64,000 bases of DNA, from assembly GCA_903859715.1 (NCBI GenBank), contig CAIONS010000062.1, positions 1-64,000 on the forward strand. Direction: 5' to 3'. The number at the start of each line of letters is the position of its first letter. Position 1 is the first letter of the stretch. The notes beneath the pieces were generated by a model. The model worked only from the letters and a program-made list of their open reading frames with translations, searched no databases and was not told the origin of the DNA. This DNA is from an uncultured Opitutia bacterium. GTDB taxonomy: Bacteria; Verrucomicrobiota; Verrucomicrobiia; Opitutales; Opitutaceae. Made by a program: the position numbers and the translations under genes. This document shows, in pieces, positions 42,860-54,025 of this stretch.

Positions 42860-43489
42860 ATGAAGACCTCCCTCAAACAGGCCCTGACGGTTTTAACCGG
42901 TGCAGTTTTCGCGGTCTTCGCCGGGCTGGGTGCGGGTTGCTCGCTGCCGCAGGCCCAGGCGGATTCGACCCGTTATTATGTGCTCACCACGGCGGGCACG
43001 CCGGCGACGGTCGCGCCGGCCGGTCCGCACTGGCGCGTCGCGCTCCGGCCGGTGGATGTGCCGAGTTATCTCCGGGGCAAGGCGATCCAGGTGCGGGTCG
43101 GCGGCAACGAAATCCAATATGCCGAGGATTCCCGGTGGGCGGAGTCGCTGGAGGCCGGCATCGGCCGGGTCCTGCGCGAGAGCCTCGAGGGCCGCGGGGA
43201 AATTGCGCACGTCGTGACGTCGGCGGGCGAGGATCATGATTTCGATATTTCCGTGCGGGTGTTGCGCTGCGAAGGCGACCGCACGACCGGCGTGGCGCGG
43301 TTCACGGCCGTGGTGGAAATCTATTCCGCGGGTCCGGGCGCGGCGCGGCGGGCGCGGGACACGTTCACGATGGAGGTTCCCGGCTGGGACAAACAGGATT
43401 ACGGCCAGCTCGCACAGAAGCTGAGCGAGGCCGTGGATGGACTCGGCGACCGCATCGTCACGCTGATGGCGACGTCGGAGAAGCCGTGA
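42860..43489 (+). CDS. pqiC: ABC-type transport auxiliary lipoprotein (PqiC-like)
   Basis: 209 residues from MKTSLKQALTVLTGAVFAVF. The lipobox is AGLGAGCSLP, so it is a lipoprotein. The family signature RYYVLTTAGTP, ALRPVDVPSYLRGKAIQVRV and RWAESLEAGIGRVLRESLEG is that of the DUF330/PqiC family. It is the outer-membrane-side partner of the MlaE-F-D proteins. Last gene of the operon; a family A element follows. Confidence 0.9.
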   Translation: MKTSLKQALTVLTGAVFAVFAGLGAGCSLPQAQADSTRYYVLTTAGTPATVAPAGPHWRVALRPVDVPSYLRGKAIQVRVGGNEIQYAEDSRWAESLEAGIGRVLRESLEGRGEIAHVVTSAGEDHDFDISVRVLRCEGDRTTGVARFTAVVEIYSAGPGAARRARDTFTMEVPGWDKQDYGQLAQKLSEAVDGLGDRIVTLMATSEKP

Positions 43490-43525
43490 CGCGCGGGTCA
43501 ACTCCGCGATTTTTCGCCCACTCTC

Positions 43526-43678
43526 GTCATCCTGAGCGAAGCCGAAGGATCCCTGTTATCCTTGCCGTTGATTCCGCGCTTGGTTCGGACACTCAAGCGC
43601 CGTCGCAGAAGTGTCTATAGCTAGCCGCTGGCTCAAGTGAGATAACAACAGAGATCCTTCGGCTTCGCTCAGGATGAC
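43526..43678 (-). repeat. Family A 153-bp element, copy 4
   Basis: Internal hairpin is in minus orientation (TTCGGACACTCAAGCGCCG). With copy 3 it brackets the whole lipid-transport operon in inverted orientation. Confidence 0.92.
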
Positions 43679-43739
43679 GGTCAAAGGAAAAAGCCGTGGC
43701 GAGGGCGCCGCGGCTTCAGTACTTATGGTCGACAGTCGC

Positions 43740-44963
43740 TTACTTCAGCGCGGCGGCGATGCGGGCCAGGGCGGTCTCGACGTTGGCGCGGGAGTTGAAC
43801 GCGCTGATGCGCACGTGGCCCTCGCCGCACTTGCCGAAGCCGGCGCCGGGCGTGCAGACGACCTGGGCCTGGTTCAGCAGCATGTCGAAGAATTCCCAGG
43901 AATCGCGGCCGGTGTTGACCCAGATGTACGGGGCGTTGTCGCCGCCGATGCACGGCAGGCCGAGCTTGGCCATGGCGTCGCGGATGAGCTTCGCGTTGCC
44001 GAGATAGAAATCCGTCATCGCGCGCGTCTGCTGGTGGCCGGTCGCGGTCAGCAGGGCGGCGGCGGCCTTCTGGATCGGGTAGGCGACGCCGTTGAACTTG
44101 GTCGTGTGGCGGCGGTTCCAGAGGGCGTGCACGGAGTGCTCCTGGCCCGCGGCATCGAAGGCCTTGAGCGACTTCGGCACCACGGTGTAGGCGCAGCGCA
44201 TGCCGGTGAATCCGCCGGTCTTCGAGAAGCTGCGGAACTCGATGGCGACCTCGCGCGCGCCCTCGATTTCATAGATGGAGTGGGGGATCGCCGGGTCGCG
44301 GATGTAGGCCTCGTAGGCGGAGTCGAAGAGGATGATCGCCCGGTTCTTCTTCGCATAGGCAACCCACGCGGCGAGCTGCGCCTTGGTGGCGACGGCGCCG
44401 GTGGGGTTGTTCGGGAAACAGAGGTAGATCAGGTCGGCGCCGCCGGCCGGAATGGCAGGCACATAGCCGTTGGCCGGCGTGCTATCGAGGTAGGTGACGC
44501 CCGGGTAGCGGCCGTCGGTGTTCGCGCCGGTGCGGCCGGCCATCACGTTGGTATCGATGTAAACCGGGTAAACGGGATCGGGAATCGCGAGGCGGATGTC
44601 GTGGCCGAAAATCTCCTGGATGTTGGCACAGTCGCACTTCGAGCCGTCGGAGACGAAAACCTCGTCGGCCTCGATCGGGCAGCCGCGCGCGGTGTAGTCG
44701 GACGCCGTGATGGCCTCGCGGAGGAACGCGTAGCCTTGCTCGGGCCCGTAGCCCTTGAAGGTCTCGCGCTTCGCCATCTCGTCGGTCGCGGCGTGCATCG
44801 CCTCGATGCAGACGGGCGGGAGCGGCTCGGTGACATCGCCGATGCCGAGCCGGATGACGGGCTTCGACGGGTTGGCGGCGACGTAGGCGGTCACGCGCTT
44901 GGCGATGTCGCTGAAGAGGTAGGAGGCCTTGAGCTTGAGGTAGTTTTCGTTGATGCGGATCAT
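43740..44963 (-). CDS. dapL: LL-diaminopimelate aminotransferase
   Basis: 407 residues. PLP-dependent class I aminotransferase with [47 protein letters not shown], the segment [18 protein letters not shown] and the PLP-lysine in [19 protein letters not shown], all diagnostic of DapL. It converts tetrahydrodipicolinate directly to LL-diaminopimelate in lysine/peptidoglycan synthesis. This one-step route is found in Chlamydiae, Verrucomicrobia and some other lineages, supporting the taxonomic inference. Confidence 0.96.
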   Translation of the reverse strand: MIRINENYLKLKASYLFSDIAKRVTAYVAANPSKPVIRLGIGDVTEPLPPVCIEAMHAATDEMAKRETFKGYGPEQGYAFLREAITASDYTARGCPIEADEVFVSDGSKCDCANIQEIFGHDIRLAIPDPVYPVYIDTNVMAGRTGANTDGRYPGVTYLDSTPANGYVPAIPAGGADLIYLCFPNNPTGAVATKAQLAAWVAYAKKNRAIILFDSAYEAYIRDPAIPHSIYEIEGAREVAIEFRSFSKTGGFTGMRCAYTVVPKSLKAFDAAGQEHSVHALWNRRHTTKFNGVAYPIQKAAAALLTATGHQQTRAMTDFYLGNAKLIRDAMAKLGLPCIGGDNAPYIWVNTGRDSWEFFDMLLNQAQVVCTPGAGFGKCGEGHVRISAFNSRANVETALARIAAALK

Positions 44964-45092
44964 GGGAGGAGCGGTAAAGGAGGCGTGAAGCGGGATTTGG
45001 CCGGGCGAAAAACTTGAACAAACCCCGCGGGCGCCGTTAGTTCAAGCCCGACGTTTGATCATGTCCTGATTTGCCACCGGTCATTTTCTTCC

Positions 45093-45246
45093 GTCATCCT
45101 GAGCGAAGTCGAAGGATCCCTGTGATGATACTCCTCTGTCCCCATCTTACCCAATTCTGCAGCCGGCGACGCGGTGGAAGTGGCCGGATCCAACCCGGAA
45201 TCATCGGGAAAGATAACAGAGATCCTTCGACTTCGCTCAGGATGAC
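45093..45246 (+). repeat. Family A element, copy 5
   Basis: 154 bp; the interior is more diverged but ends GGATCCAACCCGGAATCATC in the plus-like orientation. It sits between divergent dapL and panC; nothing else is seen in the 44964-45295 gap. Confidence 0.85.
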
Positions 45247-45295
45247 GGCCTAAATGGGATCCGATCCGACGTTTCCTTTAACCCAGCCGCGCCTC

Positions 45296-46138
45296 ATGCA
45301 AAAAATCGAGTCTGTCCCGGAAATGCGGTCGGTCGCCGCGCACTTAAAATCGCAGGGCAAGACCGTCGCGCTCGTGCCGACCATGGGCGCGCTGCACGCC
45401 GGGCAGGAGGCGCTGATCCGGGCCGCGGTGGCGAAGGCGGACGTCGTGATCGTGGCGATCTTCCTGAACCCGCTGCAGTTCGGCCCCAACGAGGTCATCG
45501 CAAAGTATCCGCGCAGCCTGACCGAGGACGTGCAGCTGTGCGAGGCCTGCGGGGCGCACATCGTGTTCGCCCCGTCGGTCGAGGAAATGTACCCGCGCGG
45601 CTACTCCACCTACGTGATCGAGGAGCAGACGAGCCGGGCGTTGTGCGGGCCGTCCCGGCCGACGCATTTCCGCGGCGTGACGACCATGATGGCGAATTTC
45701 TTCAATCTCATCCGGCCCGATTTCGCCTTCTACGGCCAGAAATCCGTCCAGCGCGCGGCGGTGGTGCGGAAGATGGCGTTGGACCTGCATTTTGGCGTGG
45801 AGATCGTCGTGGTGCCCACGGTGCGCGAGTCCGACGGGCTCGCCGCCGGCGTGCGCAACCGGGAATTCACCAGCAGCGCGCGATCCGAGGCCCTCGCCCT
45901 CAGCAAGGCGCTGATCAAGGTGAAGGAGATGGCCGACAGCGGCGTGCGGAGCCCCGACCGGCTCATCGCTGAGGCCACCCACATCCTCAGCCAACACCGC
46001 CGCGTCCGGATCATCTACATTTCAATCGTTGACACCGTGACGATGGAGACCGCGCGGGAAGTCATCCCGGGCCGCACCATGCTGGCCATCGCCGCCTGGA
46101 TCGACGAGGTGCGGCTGATCGATAACGCGGTGTTGTAG
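45296..46138 (+). CDS. panC: Pantothenate synthetase homologue with altered active site
   Basis: 280 residues from MQKIESVPEMRSVAAHLKSQ. Overall it is clearly PanC: VALVPTMGALHAGQEALI, IFLNPLQFGPNEVIAKYPRS, VFAPSVEEMYPRG, CGPSRPTHFRGVTTMMANFF and RLIDNAV. However, the HxGH signature is HAGQ, GQKDxxQ is GQKSVQR and the SSRN motif is GVRN. These are ATP- and pantoate-binding or catalytic positions in studied enzymes. It may be a paralogue with a changed function or an atypical active variant. Start at 45296 follows the family. Confidence 0.82.
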   Translation: MQKIESVPEMRSVAAHLKSQGKTVALVPTMGALHAGQEALIRAAVAKADVVIVAIFLNPLQFGPNEVIAKYPRSLTEDVQLCEACGAHIVFAPSVEEMYPRGYSTYVIEEQTSRALCGPSRPTHFRGVTTMMANFFNLIRPDFAFYGQKSVQRAAVVRKMALDLHFGVEIVVVPTVRESDGLAAGVRNREFTSSARSEALALSKALIKVKEMADSGVRSPDRLIAEATHILSQHRRVRIIYISIVDTVTMETAREVIPGRTMLAIAAWIDEVRLIDNAVL

Positions 46139-46181
46139 GCAACCCATGCAGGCACGGGGACGTGCCCTGCCCACCTCCCAC

Positions 46182-46334
46182 GTCATCCTGAGCGAAGCCG
46201 AAGGATCCCTGTGATTCTTGCCGGTGATTCCACGTTTGGCTCAGACACTCCTGCAGCGTCATCTAAGTGTCGGTGGCCGGTCATGGGCTTGAGTGAAATA
46301 ACCTAAGAGATCCTTCGGCTTCGCTCAGGATGAC
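46182..46334 (-). repeat. Family A 153-bp element, copy 6
   Basis: Internal hairpin in minus orientation (GCTCAGACACTCCTGCAGCG). With copy 5 it brackets panC in inverted orientation. The remaining 46139-46421 gap shows nothing else. Confidence 0.9.
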
Positions 46335-46421
46335 GGTTTAAATGAGGGTGTTTCTAAAGTTTCGGCTCAGCTGAGAGTTTTCGGTGGAAATCTCCCAGAA
46401 TCTATCATCAGCTACCCGTTC

Positions 46422-47186
46422 ATGGCCGCCCCAACCGACTTGCTTCCGCGTCTGCTTGACCTCTCGCACCAGCTGGGCCGCGAGGAGCGCAAGCTGTCCA
46501 TTCTCGGCGAGGGCAACACGTCCGCCCGCGTCTCGGCCGACACCTTTCTCGTCAAGGCCAGCGGCTCGAACCTCGGCACGCTGGCGGCGGCCAACCTGAC
46601 CGAGTGCCGGTTCTCGCAGCTGCTGCCCGCGCTGGATGCCCGGGCCATGACGGACGCGGCGGTGGACAGCCAGCTGCTCGCCTCGCGGGTCGATCCGGCG
46701 GCGAAGAAGCCCTCGGTCGAGGCCATGTTTCACGCATGGCTGCTCACGCTGCCGGGCGTGAACTTTGTCGGCCACACGCATCCCGTGGCGATCAACAGCA
46801 TTCTGGCCACGCGGCATGCCCGCGCCTTCGCGACCAAGCGCCTGTGCCCGGATGAGATCGTGTGCTGCGGGGCCGAGTTCGTGCTCGTGCCCTACGTCGA
46901 TCCCGGCCTGAAGCTCGCGCAGGCGATCCGCAAGGCCGTGACCGCCTATGTGAAGCGCCTTTCCCGTCCGCCGCGCGTCATCCTGCTGGAGAACCACGGC
47001 CTGATCGCCCTCGGCGCCACGCCCGAGGCGGTGCTGGCGGCGACGCTGATGGCGGTGAAGGCCGCCGAGATCTTTGCCGGCGCCGCGGCGCTCGGCTCGG
47101 TGCGGTTTCTGTCCCCGGCCGTGGCCAAGCGCATCGCCGGCCGCCCCGATGAGCACTACCGGGAAAAGATGCTCGGTCTCCGTTAA
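46422..47186 (+). CDS. Class II aldolase/adducin family protein
   Basis: 254 residues. The fold signature is LGREERKLSILGEGNTSARV and FLVKASGSNLGTLAA, with the metal-binding histidines in VGHTHPVAINSI and ILLENHGLIALG. This is the class II aldolase family (fuculose-, ribulose-, rhamnulose-phosphate enzymes). The insert ILATRHARAFATKRLCPDEI matches a subfamily whose substrate I cannot name. It precedes rhaEW by 130 bases and may work in the same catabolic route. Confidence 0.88.
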   Translation: MAAPTDLLPRLLDLSHQLGREERKLSILGEGNTSARVSADTFLVKASGSNLGTLAAANLTECRFSQLLPALDARAMTDAAVDSQLLASRVDPAAKKPSVEAMFHAWLLTLPGVNFVGHTHPVAINSILATRHARAFATKRLCPDEIVCCGAEFVLVPYVDPGLKLAQAIRKAVTAYVKRLSRPPRVILLENHGLIALGATPEAVLAATLMAVKAAEIFAGAAALGSVRFLSPAVAKRIAGRPDEHYREKMLGLR

Positions 47187-47202
47187 GGCCATCCAACCCT
47201 TT

Positions 47203-47297
47203 CAACCACGAATGGACACGAATGAACACGAATTAGGTTCGGAGATAGGAGCTACTCCTGATCTGAATTCGTGTTCATTCGTGTCCATTCGTGGTTA
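47203..47297. repeat. Family G inverted repeat
   Basis: ACCACGAATGGACACGAATG at the left and CATTCGTGTCCATTCGTGGT at the right are exact mirrors. It lies between the class II aldolase gene and rhaEW. Confidence 0.92.
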
Positions 47298-47319
47298 AAA
47301 AAATCCCCATCTTATCCAC

Positions 47320-49512
<2,193 letters not shown>

Positions 49513-49515
49513 TAC

Positions 49516-49679
49516 CGGATTGCGGATACCGGAAACCGGATAGTCTGCCAATGTGGGCGGGTGCCCTCACCCCGCATCAGACCGGGTTGGCAGGCAGGCA
49601 TCAAGCGGGGTGAGGGCACCCCACCTACATCTTCTTCATGCGTTGAAACCTTTCCGGTTTCCGGTATCCGCAATCCGCA
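49516..49679. repeat. Nested palindromes: ATTGCGGATACCGGAAACCG type outside, family B inside
   Basis: CCGGATTGCGGATACCGG at 49516-49533 is mirrored by CCGGTATCCGCAATCCGC at about 49660-49677. Between them lies a family B palindrome (49550-49630). It spans nearly the whole gap between rhaEW and panE. Confidence 0.88.
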
Positions 49680-50606
49680 ATGTTCAACTCCATCGCCATC
49701 GTTGGCTCCGGTGCGATTGGCACTTTTTACGGTGCACGCCTTGCGTTCGCGGGCAGCCACGTCCGCTTCCTGATGCGCAGCGATCTCGCCCGGGTCCGGG
49801 CGCAGGGCATCACGCTGATCGAGGGGGAAGGCACCCGCACACTTTCGCCCGTCGAGGCTTTCGCCACCACCGCGGAAATCGGTCCGGTCGATCTGGTGTT
49901 CATCACGCTCAAGACCACCGCCAATCCCGAGCTGGCCCGCCTGCTGCCGCCGTTGCTCCACGCGGGCACGGCGGTCGTCACGCTGCAGAACGGACTCGGC
50001 AACGAGGAACGGGTTGCGTCGATCGTCGGCGCCGAACGTGTGCTGGGCGGACTCTGCTACATCGCGGCGAACCGGACCGCGCCGGGAGAAATCACGTGCC
50101 GTTATCCGGGTTCGATTGTGCTGGGCGAATTTACCGGGCCGGCGCTGGATCGCACGGGTGCCATCGCCGCATTATTCACGGCGGCGGGCGTCCGCTGCAG
50201 TACGGAGGACAGCCTGGCGCAGGCGCGCTGGCGCAAGCTGGTGTGGAACGTAGCCTTCAACGGGCTCGCGGTTGCGGGCGGCGGGATCACCACGGACCAA
50301 ATTCTGGCCTCGCCAGTGCTGGCTGCCCGCGTGCGCGTGCTGATGGATGAGATCGCCGCCGCGGCCCGTGTGCTGGGCTACGAAATTTCCGAATCGTTCA
50401 TCCAGGAGCAGATCATCCGCACACCTGCCATCGGGGCGTACCGCCCTTCGACGCTGGTCGATTTCCTCGCCGGGCGGGAACTCGAACTCGAGGCTATCTG
50501 GGGCGAACCGTTGCGCCGCGGCCAGGCCGCCGGCGTGGCGATGCCGGAGCTGGGCCGGCTCTATGCGGAACTCAAGGCAGCCGGCCAAGTGCCAAGGGCC
50601 AAGTAA
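49680..50606 (+). CDS. panE: 2-dehydropantoate 2-reductase
   Basis: 308 residues. NADP-binding MFNSIAIVGSGAIGTFYGAR, TLQNGLGNEERVASIVG, CYIAANRTAPGEI, the catalytic Lys in RWRKLVWNVAFNGLAV and the Ser/Glu block KPSTLVDFLAG-like RPSTLVDFLAGRELELEAI. This is the ApbA/PanE family, reducing ketopantoate to pantoate for coenzyme A synthesis. With the atypical panC 3.5 kb away it makes a loose pantothenate pair inside a sugar-catabolism area. Confidence 0.93.
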   Translation: MFNSIAIVGSGAIGTFYGARLAFAGSHVRFLMRSDLARVRAQGITLIEGEGTRTLSPVEAFATTAEIGPVDLVFITLKTTANPELARLLPPLLHAGTAVVTLQNGLGNEERVASIVGAERVLGGLCYIAANRTAPGEITCRYPGSIVLGEFTGPALDRTGAIAALFTAAGVRCSTEDSLAQARWRKLVWNVAFNGLAVAGGGITTDQILASPVLAARVRVLMDEIAAAARVLGYEISESFIQEQIIRTPAIGAYRPSTLVDFLAGRELELEAIWGEPLRRGQAAGVAMPELGRLYAELKAAGQVPRAK

Positions 50607-50770
50607 CAAGTGACAAGAATTTCGGAGTAGGGCGGGTCTTTGACCCGCCTTCAGGGCGCAGCTGTGTGTGCGAGCCGGTTTCGAGGACGGACCAAGGCGG
50701 GACAAAGACCCGCCCTACTGCGATCCGCCAAATTTCCTCTTGTTACTTGTCCCTTGCCCCTTGTCACTTG
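50586..50770. repeat. Nested palindromes: AAGTGCCAAGGGCCAAGTAA type outside, family D inside
   Basis: CAAGTGCCAAGGGCCAAGTA at 50586-50605 is mirrored by TACTTGTCCCTTGCCCCTTG at about 50744-50763. Family D (50627-50718) lies inside. The outer left arm overlaps the last codons of panE. Confidence 0.85.
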
Positions 50771-50799
50771 CCTCGTGCGGCTCAGCCGCACGAGGCACC

Positions 50800-51639
50800 A
50801 TGAAACTCGGCGCGCACATCTATCTCTGGACCGAACGCTGGTCCGACGCCGAAACCGGCCTCTTTGAGCGGGCACGCGGGCTCGGGTTGGACACGCTGGA
50901 GCTGGCGGTTGGACTAGATGTGAAATTTTCCTCTGCGCTTACGCGTCGTGCGGCCGAGTCGGCGGGTATGAGCCTGTTGGTCGGGCCGGGCGGCGAATGG
51001 CCGGCAGGGGCGGATTTGTCGGACGACGATCCGGCGAACCGTCGCGCTGCGCTGGAGTTTCATACCGCGATCATCAACCAGGCGGCCGAGCTGGGCGCGC
51101 TGGCGTATGCCGGTGCACTTTATGGCCGGCCGGGCAAGGTCCTGCGACGCCGTCCGCCGCCGGATGAGCTGCCGCGCACCGCGGAGGGCCTGCACGCGCT
51201 CGCGATGCATGCGCAGCGGGCGGGCGTGAAGCTGGTGCTCGAGCCGATGAGCCGGTTTCGCTCGCACGTGGTGAACACCCCGGCGCAGGCGCTGCAGCTG
51301 CTCACCCTTTCAGCGCATCCGAATCTTTTCATCCTGCTCGACACGTATCACCTCGTCACCGAGGTGCGCGACTACGCAGCGGCGATTCGCTCGGTCGGCG
51401 ACCGGCTCTGGGGCCTGCATGCCTGCGAAAACGACCGCGGCGTCCCGGGTGGCGGCCTGCTGCCGTGGCCGGAGATTTTTGCCGCGTTGAAAACAACGAA
51501 GGCCGAGTACGTCGGCTTCGAAGGCTACAACACCGGTATCGGCGACTTCGGCTGGCGGCGTGGCATGTTTCAGAATGTGTGTCCCGACGGCGACGCGTTC
51601 GTGCGCGAGGCCGTGGGGTTTACCCGGCGTTTTATGTAG
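50800..51639 (+). CDS. Sugar phosphate isomerase/epimerase (xylose isomerase-like TIM barrel)
   Basis: 279 residues from MKLGAHIYLWTERWSDAETG. TIM-barrel signatures of the AP endonuclease 2 superfamily: LGLDTLELAV, VKLVLEPMSRFRSHVVNTP (metal Glu), ILLDTYHLVTE (Asp and His), LWGLHACENDRGVPGGGLLP (His) and YVGFEGYNTG (Glu). These resemble ketose 3-epimerases. Substrate unresolved; the rhamnose neighbours suggest a sugar. The stop codon TAG is supplied by the first bases of a GTAGGGCGG repeat. Confidence 0.9.
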   Translation: MKLGAHIYLWTERWSDAETGLFERARGLGLDTLELAVGLDVKFSSALTRRAAESAGMSLLVGPGGEWPAGADLSDDDPANRRAALEFHTAIINQAAELGALAYAGALYGRPGKVLRRRPPPDELPRTAEGLHALAMHAQRAGVKLVLEPMSRFRSHVVNTPAQALQLLTLSAHPNLFILLDTYHLVTEVRDYAAAIRSVGDRLWGLHACENDRGVPGGGLLPWPEIFAALKTTKAEYVGFEGYNTGIGDFGWRRGMFQNVCPDGDAFVREAVGFTRRFM

Positions 51640-51664
51640 GGCGGGGTCGCCGACCCCGCCCTAC
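51636..51664. repeat. Compact family D hairpin
   Basis: GTAGGGCGGGGTCG and its mirror without interior. It provides the stop codon of the upstream gene and may act as a terminator. Confidence 0.85.
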
Positions 51665-51736
51665 ATCAGAGCAGATTCAGGCTCACCCCCGCCATTGCAG
51701 GCTTGTCGCCGGTTTCGCGCTGGTTGAGTTTGAACC

Positions 51737-53746
51737 ATGCGTAAATTCATCCTCGCGGCGGCCGCCGCGCTTGTCTTCACCCTCGGCGCGGTCCGCGCCG
51801 AGATTGATCCGAAACAATTCGATCCGGCGGTGAAACCGCAGGATGACTTTTTCCACTATGTGAACGGCCCCTGGCTGAAGGCCACGGCGATCCCGGCCGA
51901 ATACAGCATGTGGGGCACCGCGATGAAGCTGGTTGACGGCAACTCCACGGCCCTCCGGACGCTCTGCGAGCGCGCGGCGGCCAAGGGCAGCGCGGGCACG
52001 GCCGCCGAGAAAATCGTCGGTGACTTTTACGCCAGCGGCATGGATCTGGCGGCGGTTAACGCCGCCGGTGCGACGCCGCTCAAGCCTGAGTTCGACCGCA
52101 TCGCGGCGCTCAAGACCCCGGCCGATGTACTCGGGGCCATCGCCCACCTGCACCAGCTCGGCGTCTCGGCCGGTTTCGATTTCGGCAGCGGGGCCGACTA
52201 CGCGAACAGCTCCCAGGAAATCGCGCAGCTCTACCAGGGCGGGCTCGGCCTGCCGGACCGTGAGTATTATTTCCGCGACGACGAGAAGTCCAAGACCCTG
52301 CGGACCAAATACACCGCCCATGTCACCAAGATGCTCGAACTCACGGGCGACACACCCGAGGTCGCGCAGGCGGGCGCCGCCGCGGTGATGCGGATCGAGA
52401 CGGCGCTGGCGAACGCCTCGCTGACCAAGGTCGTCCTCCGCAATCCCTATGCGCGCTACCACAAGATGCCCGTGACCAAGCTGCAGGCGCTCACGCCCAG
52501 CCTCGACTGGAACGTCTATTTCAAGGCGGTGGGCGCCCCGGCGTTCACCGAACTCAACGTGGGCATGCCGGGCTTCTGCCAGGGCTTCGCCGCCCAGCTC
52601 GCGCAGGCCCCCGTGGCCGACTGGCAGGCCTACTTGCGCTGGCACCTGGTGCACGACGCCGCCCGCTACCTCAGCGAGCCGTTTGTGCAGGAAAATTTCC
52701 AGTTCTATGGCATCGCGTTGTTCGGTACGAAGGAGTTGCGGCCGCGCTGGAAACGCGTCATCAGCTCGGTGGATTCCGGTGTGGGTGACGCCCTCGGCCA
52801 GCTCTACGTCGCCGAATACTTTCCGCCGGAGGCCAAGGCCCGCATGCTCCGGCTCGTCGGGAACCTGCGCGCCGCGATGGCGGAAAAACTTAAGACCCTG
52901 GAGTGGATGGATGACCCGACCCGCGCCAAGGCCCTGATCAAGCTCAATGCCCTTGGGGTGAAGATCGGCTATCCCGACAAATGGAAGGATTACAGCAGCC
53001 TGACCATCGACCGGGGATCGTATGTCCTGAATGCGCTGCGCGCCAATGCCTATGAAACGCGCCGCGATCTCGCGAAGATCGGCCAGCCCGTCGACAAGAC
53101 GGAGTGGGGCATGACGCCGCCGACCGTCAACGCGTACTACAGCCCCCTGCGCAACGAGATCGTGTTTCCGGCGGGCTACCTCCAGCCGCCGATCTTCGAC
53201 CCGAAGGCCGACGACGGCGCGAACTACGGTGCCATCGGCGCCACCATCGGCCACGAGATGACGCACGGCTTTGACGACCGGGGCCGGCAGTTTGACCCGT
53301 CCGGCAACCTCACGGACTGGTGGACGCCCGCGAGCGACGCCAAGTTCAAGGAGCGCGCGGCGCGCATCGTGAAGCAGTTCTCGGGCTACACGGTGCTCGA
53401 CGGCCTCCACGTGAACGGCGAGCTGACCGAGGGCGAAAACATCGCCGACCTGGGCGGCCTCCGGATCGCCTACGCGGCCCTGGAGAAGGAACTGGGGGAC
53501 AAGCCGCGCGTGAAGATCGACGGGTTCACGCCGGAGCAGCGCTTCTTCATCAGCTACGCGATGGACTCGCGCAGCAAGTGGCGCCCCGAAGTGCTGCGGC
53601 TCATCGTGCAGACGGATCCGCATTCCCCGGATGAATTCCGCGTCAACGGCCCGCTGTCGAACCTGGACGAATTCGCGAAGGCCTTCGACGTCCCCGAGGG
53701 CGCCCCGATGCGCCGCCCCGCCGCCGACCGCGTGAGCATCTGGTAA
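51737..53746 (+). CDS. pepO: M13 family (PepO/neprilysin-like) metallopeptidase, exported
   Basis: 669 residues with a signal peptide (MRKFILAAAAALVFTLGAVRA). The zinc site is in IGATIGHEMTHGFDDRGRQF, the third ligand in EGENIADLGGLRIAYAAL and the substrate-binding motif in TVNAYYSPLRNEIVFPAG. The N-terminal helical domain (QDDFFHYVNGPWLKATAIP) completes a full-length M13 peptidase. It probably degrades small peptides in the periplasm. A terminator follows. Confidence 0.96.
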   Translation: MRKFILAAAAALVFTLGAVRAEIDPKQFDPAVKPQDDFFHYVNGPWLKATAIPAEYSMWGTAMKLVDGNSTALRTLCERAAAKGSAGTAAEKIVGDFYASGMDLAAVNAAGATPLKPEFDRIAALKTPADVLGAIAHLHQLGVSAGFDFGSGADYANSSQEIAQLYQGGLGLPDREYYFRDDEKSKTLRTKYTAHVTKMLELTGDTPEVAQAGAAAVMRIETALANASLTKVVLRNPYARYHKMPVTKLQALTPSLDWNVYFKAVGAPAFTELNVGMPGFCQGFAAQLAQAPVADWQAYLRWHLVHDAARYLSEPFVQENFQFYGIALFGTKELRPRWKRVISSVDSGVGDALGQLYVAEYFPPEAKARMLRLVGNLRAAMAEKLKTLEWMDDPTRAKALIKLNALGVKIGYPDKWKDYSSLTIDRGSYVLNALRANAYETRRDLAKIGQPVDKTEWGMTPPTVNAYYSPLRNEIVFPAGYLQPPIFDPKADDGANYGAIGATIGHEMTHGFDDRGRQFDPSGNLTDWWTPASDAKFKERAARIVKQFSGYTVLDGLHVNGELTEGENIADLGGLRIAYAALEKELGDKPRVKIDGFTPEQRFFISYAMDSRSKWRPEVLRLIVQTDPHSPDEFRVNGPLSNLDEFAKAFDVPEGAPMRRPAADRVSIW

Positions 53747-53769
53747 GCTCAGCTTAGGCGACTCACTTC

Positions 53770-53800
53770 AAAGGCGCGGACCAAACTCCGCGCCTTTTTC
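53770..53800 (+). terminator. Rho-independent terminator of the M13 gene
   Basis: AAAGGCGCGGA / CCAAAC / TCCGCGCCTTTTT hairpin just after the stop codon. Confidence 0.85.
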
Positions 53801-53822
53801 GCGTTCAGTTTCCCAGCAGCCC

Positions 53823-53851
53823 GTAGCAGCCGACGTAAGGAGGCTGGGGCA
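53823..53851. repeat. Family C repeat, left arm only
   Basis: GTAGCAGCCGACGTAAGGAG with GCTGGGGCAAC; the mirrored right arm seen in the other three copies is missing, and low-GC sequence begins about 30 bases on. This points to a breakpoint. Confidence 0.8.
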
Positions 53852-53900
53852 ACGCCGTATTTCCAGCAACTCTTTGGAATCAGACCCCTTTCGGAGGAAA

Positions 53901-53929
53901 CCCATTGTCACGTATTACGTGACATTGGG
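53901..53929. promoter_or_regulatory. 19-bp perfect palindrome, candidate operator
   Basis: TGTCACGTATTACGTGACA (53906-53924) is a perfect palindrome around its central T and extends imperfectly to 29 bp. It resembles operators of HigBA/RelBE-type toxin-antitoxin operons, but no such genes are beside it. It could control the lipoprotein gene 100 bases downstream. Confidence 0.45.
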
Positions 53930-54025
53930 TTTGGAGCCCTTTTGCGGAGAATTCTGTCAAGAGTCACGACCTTCCCCTTTCCGCTCCTTGACCGCCTTAT
54001 GGCTCCTTCATACAAATTGTCCGCC

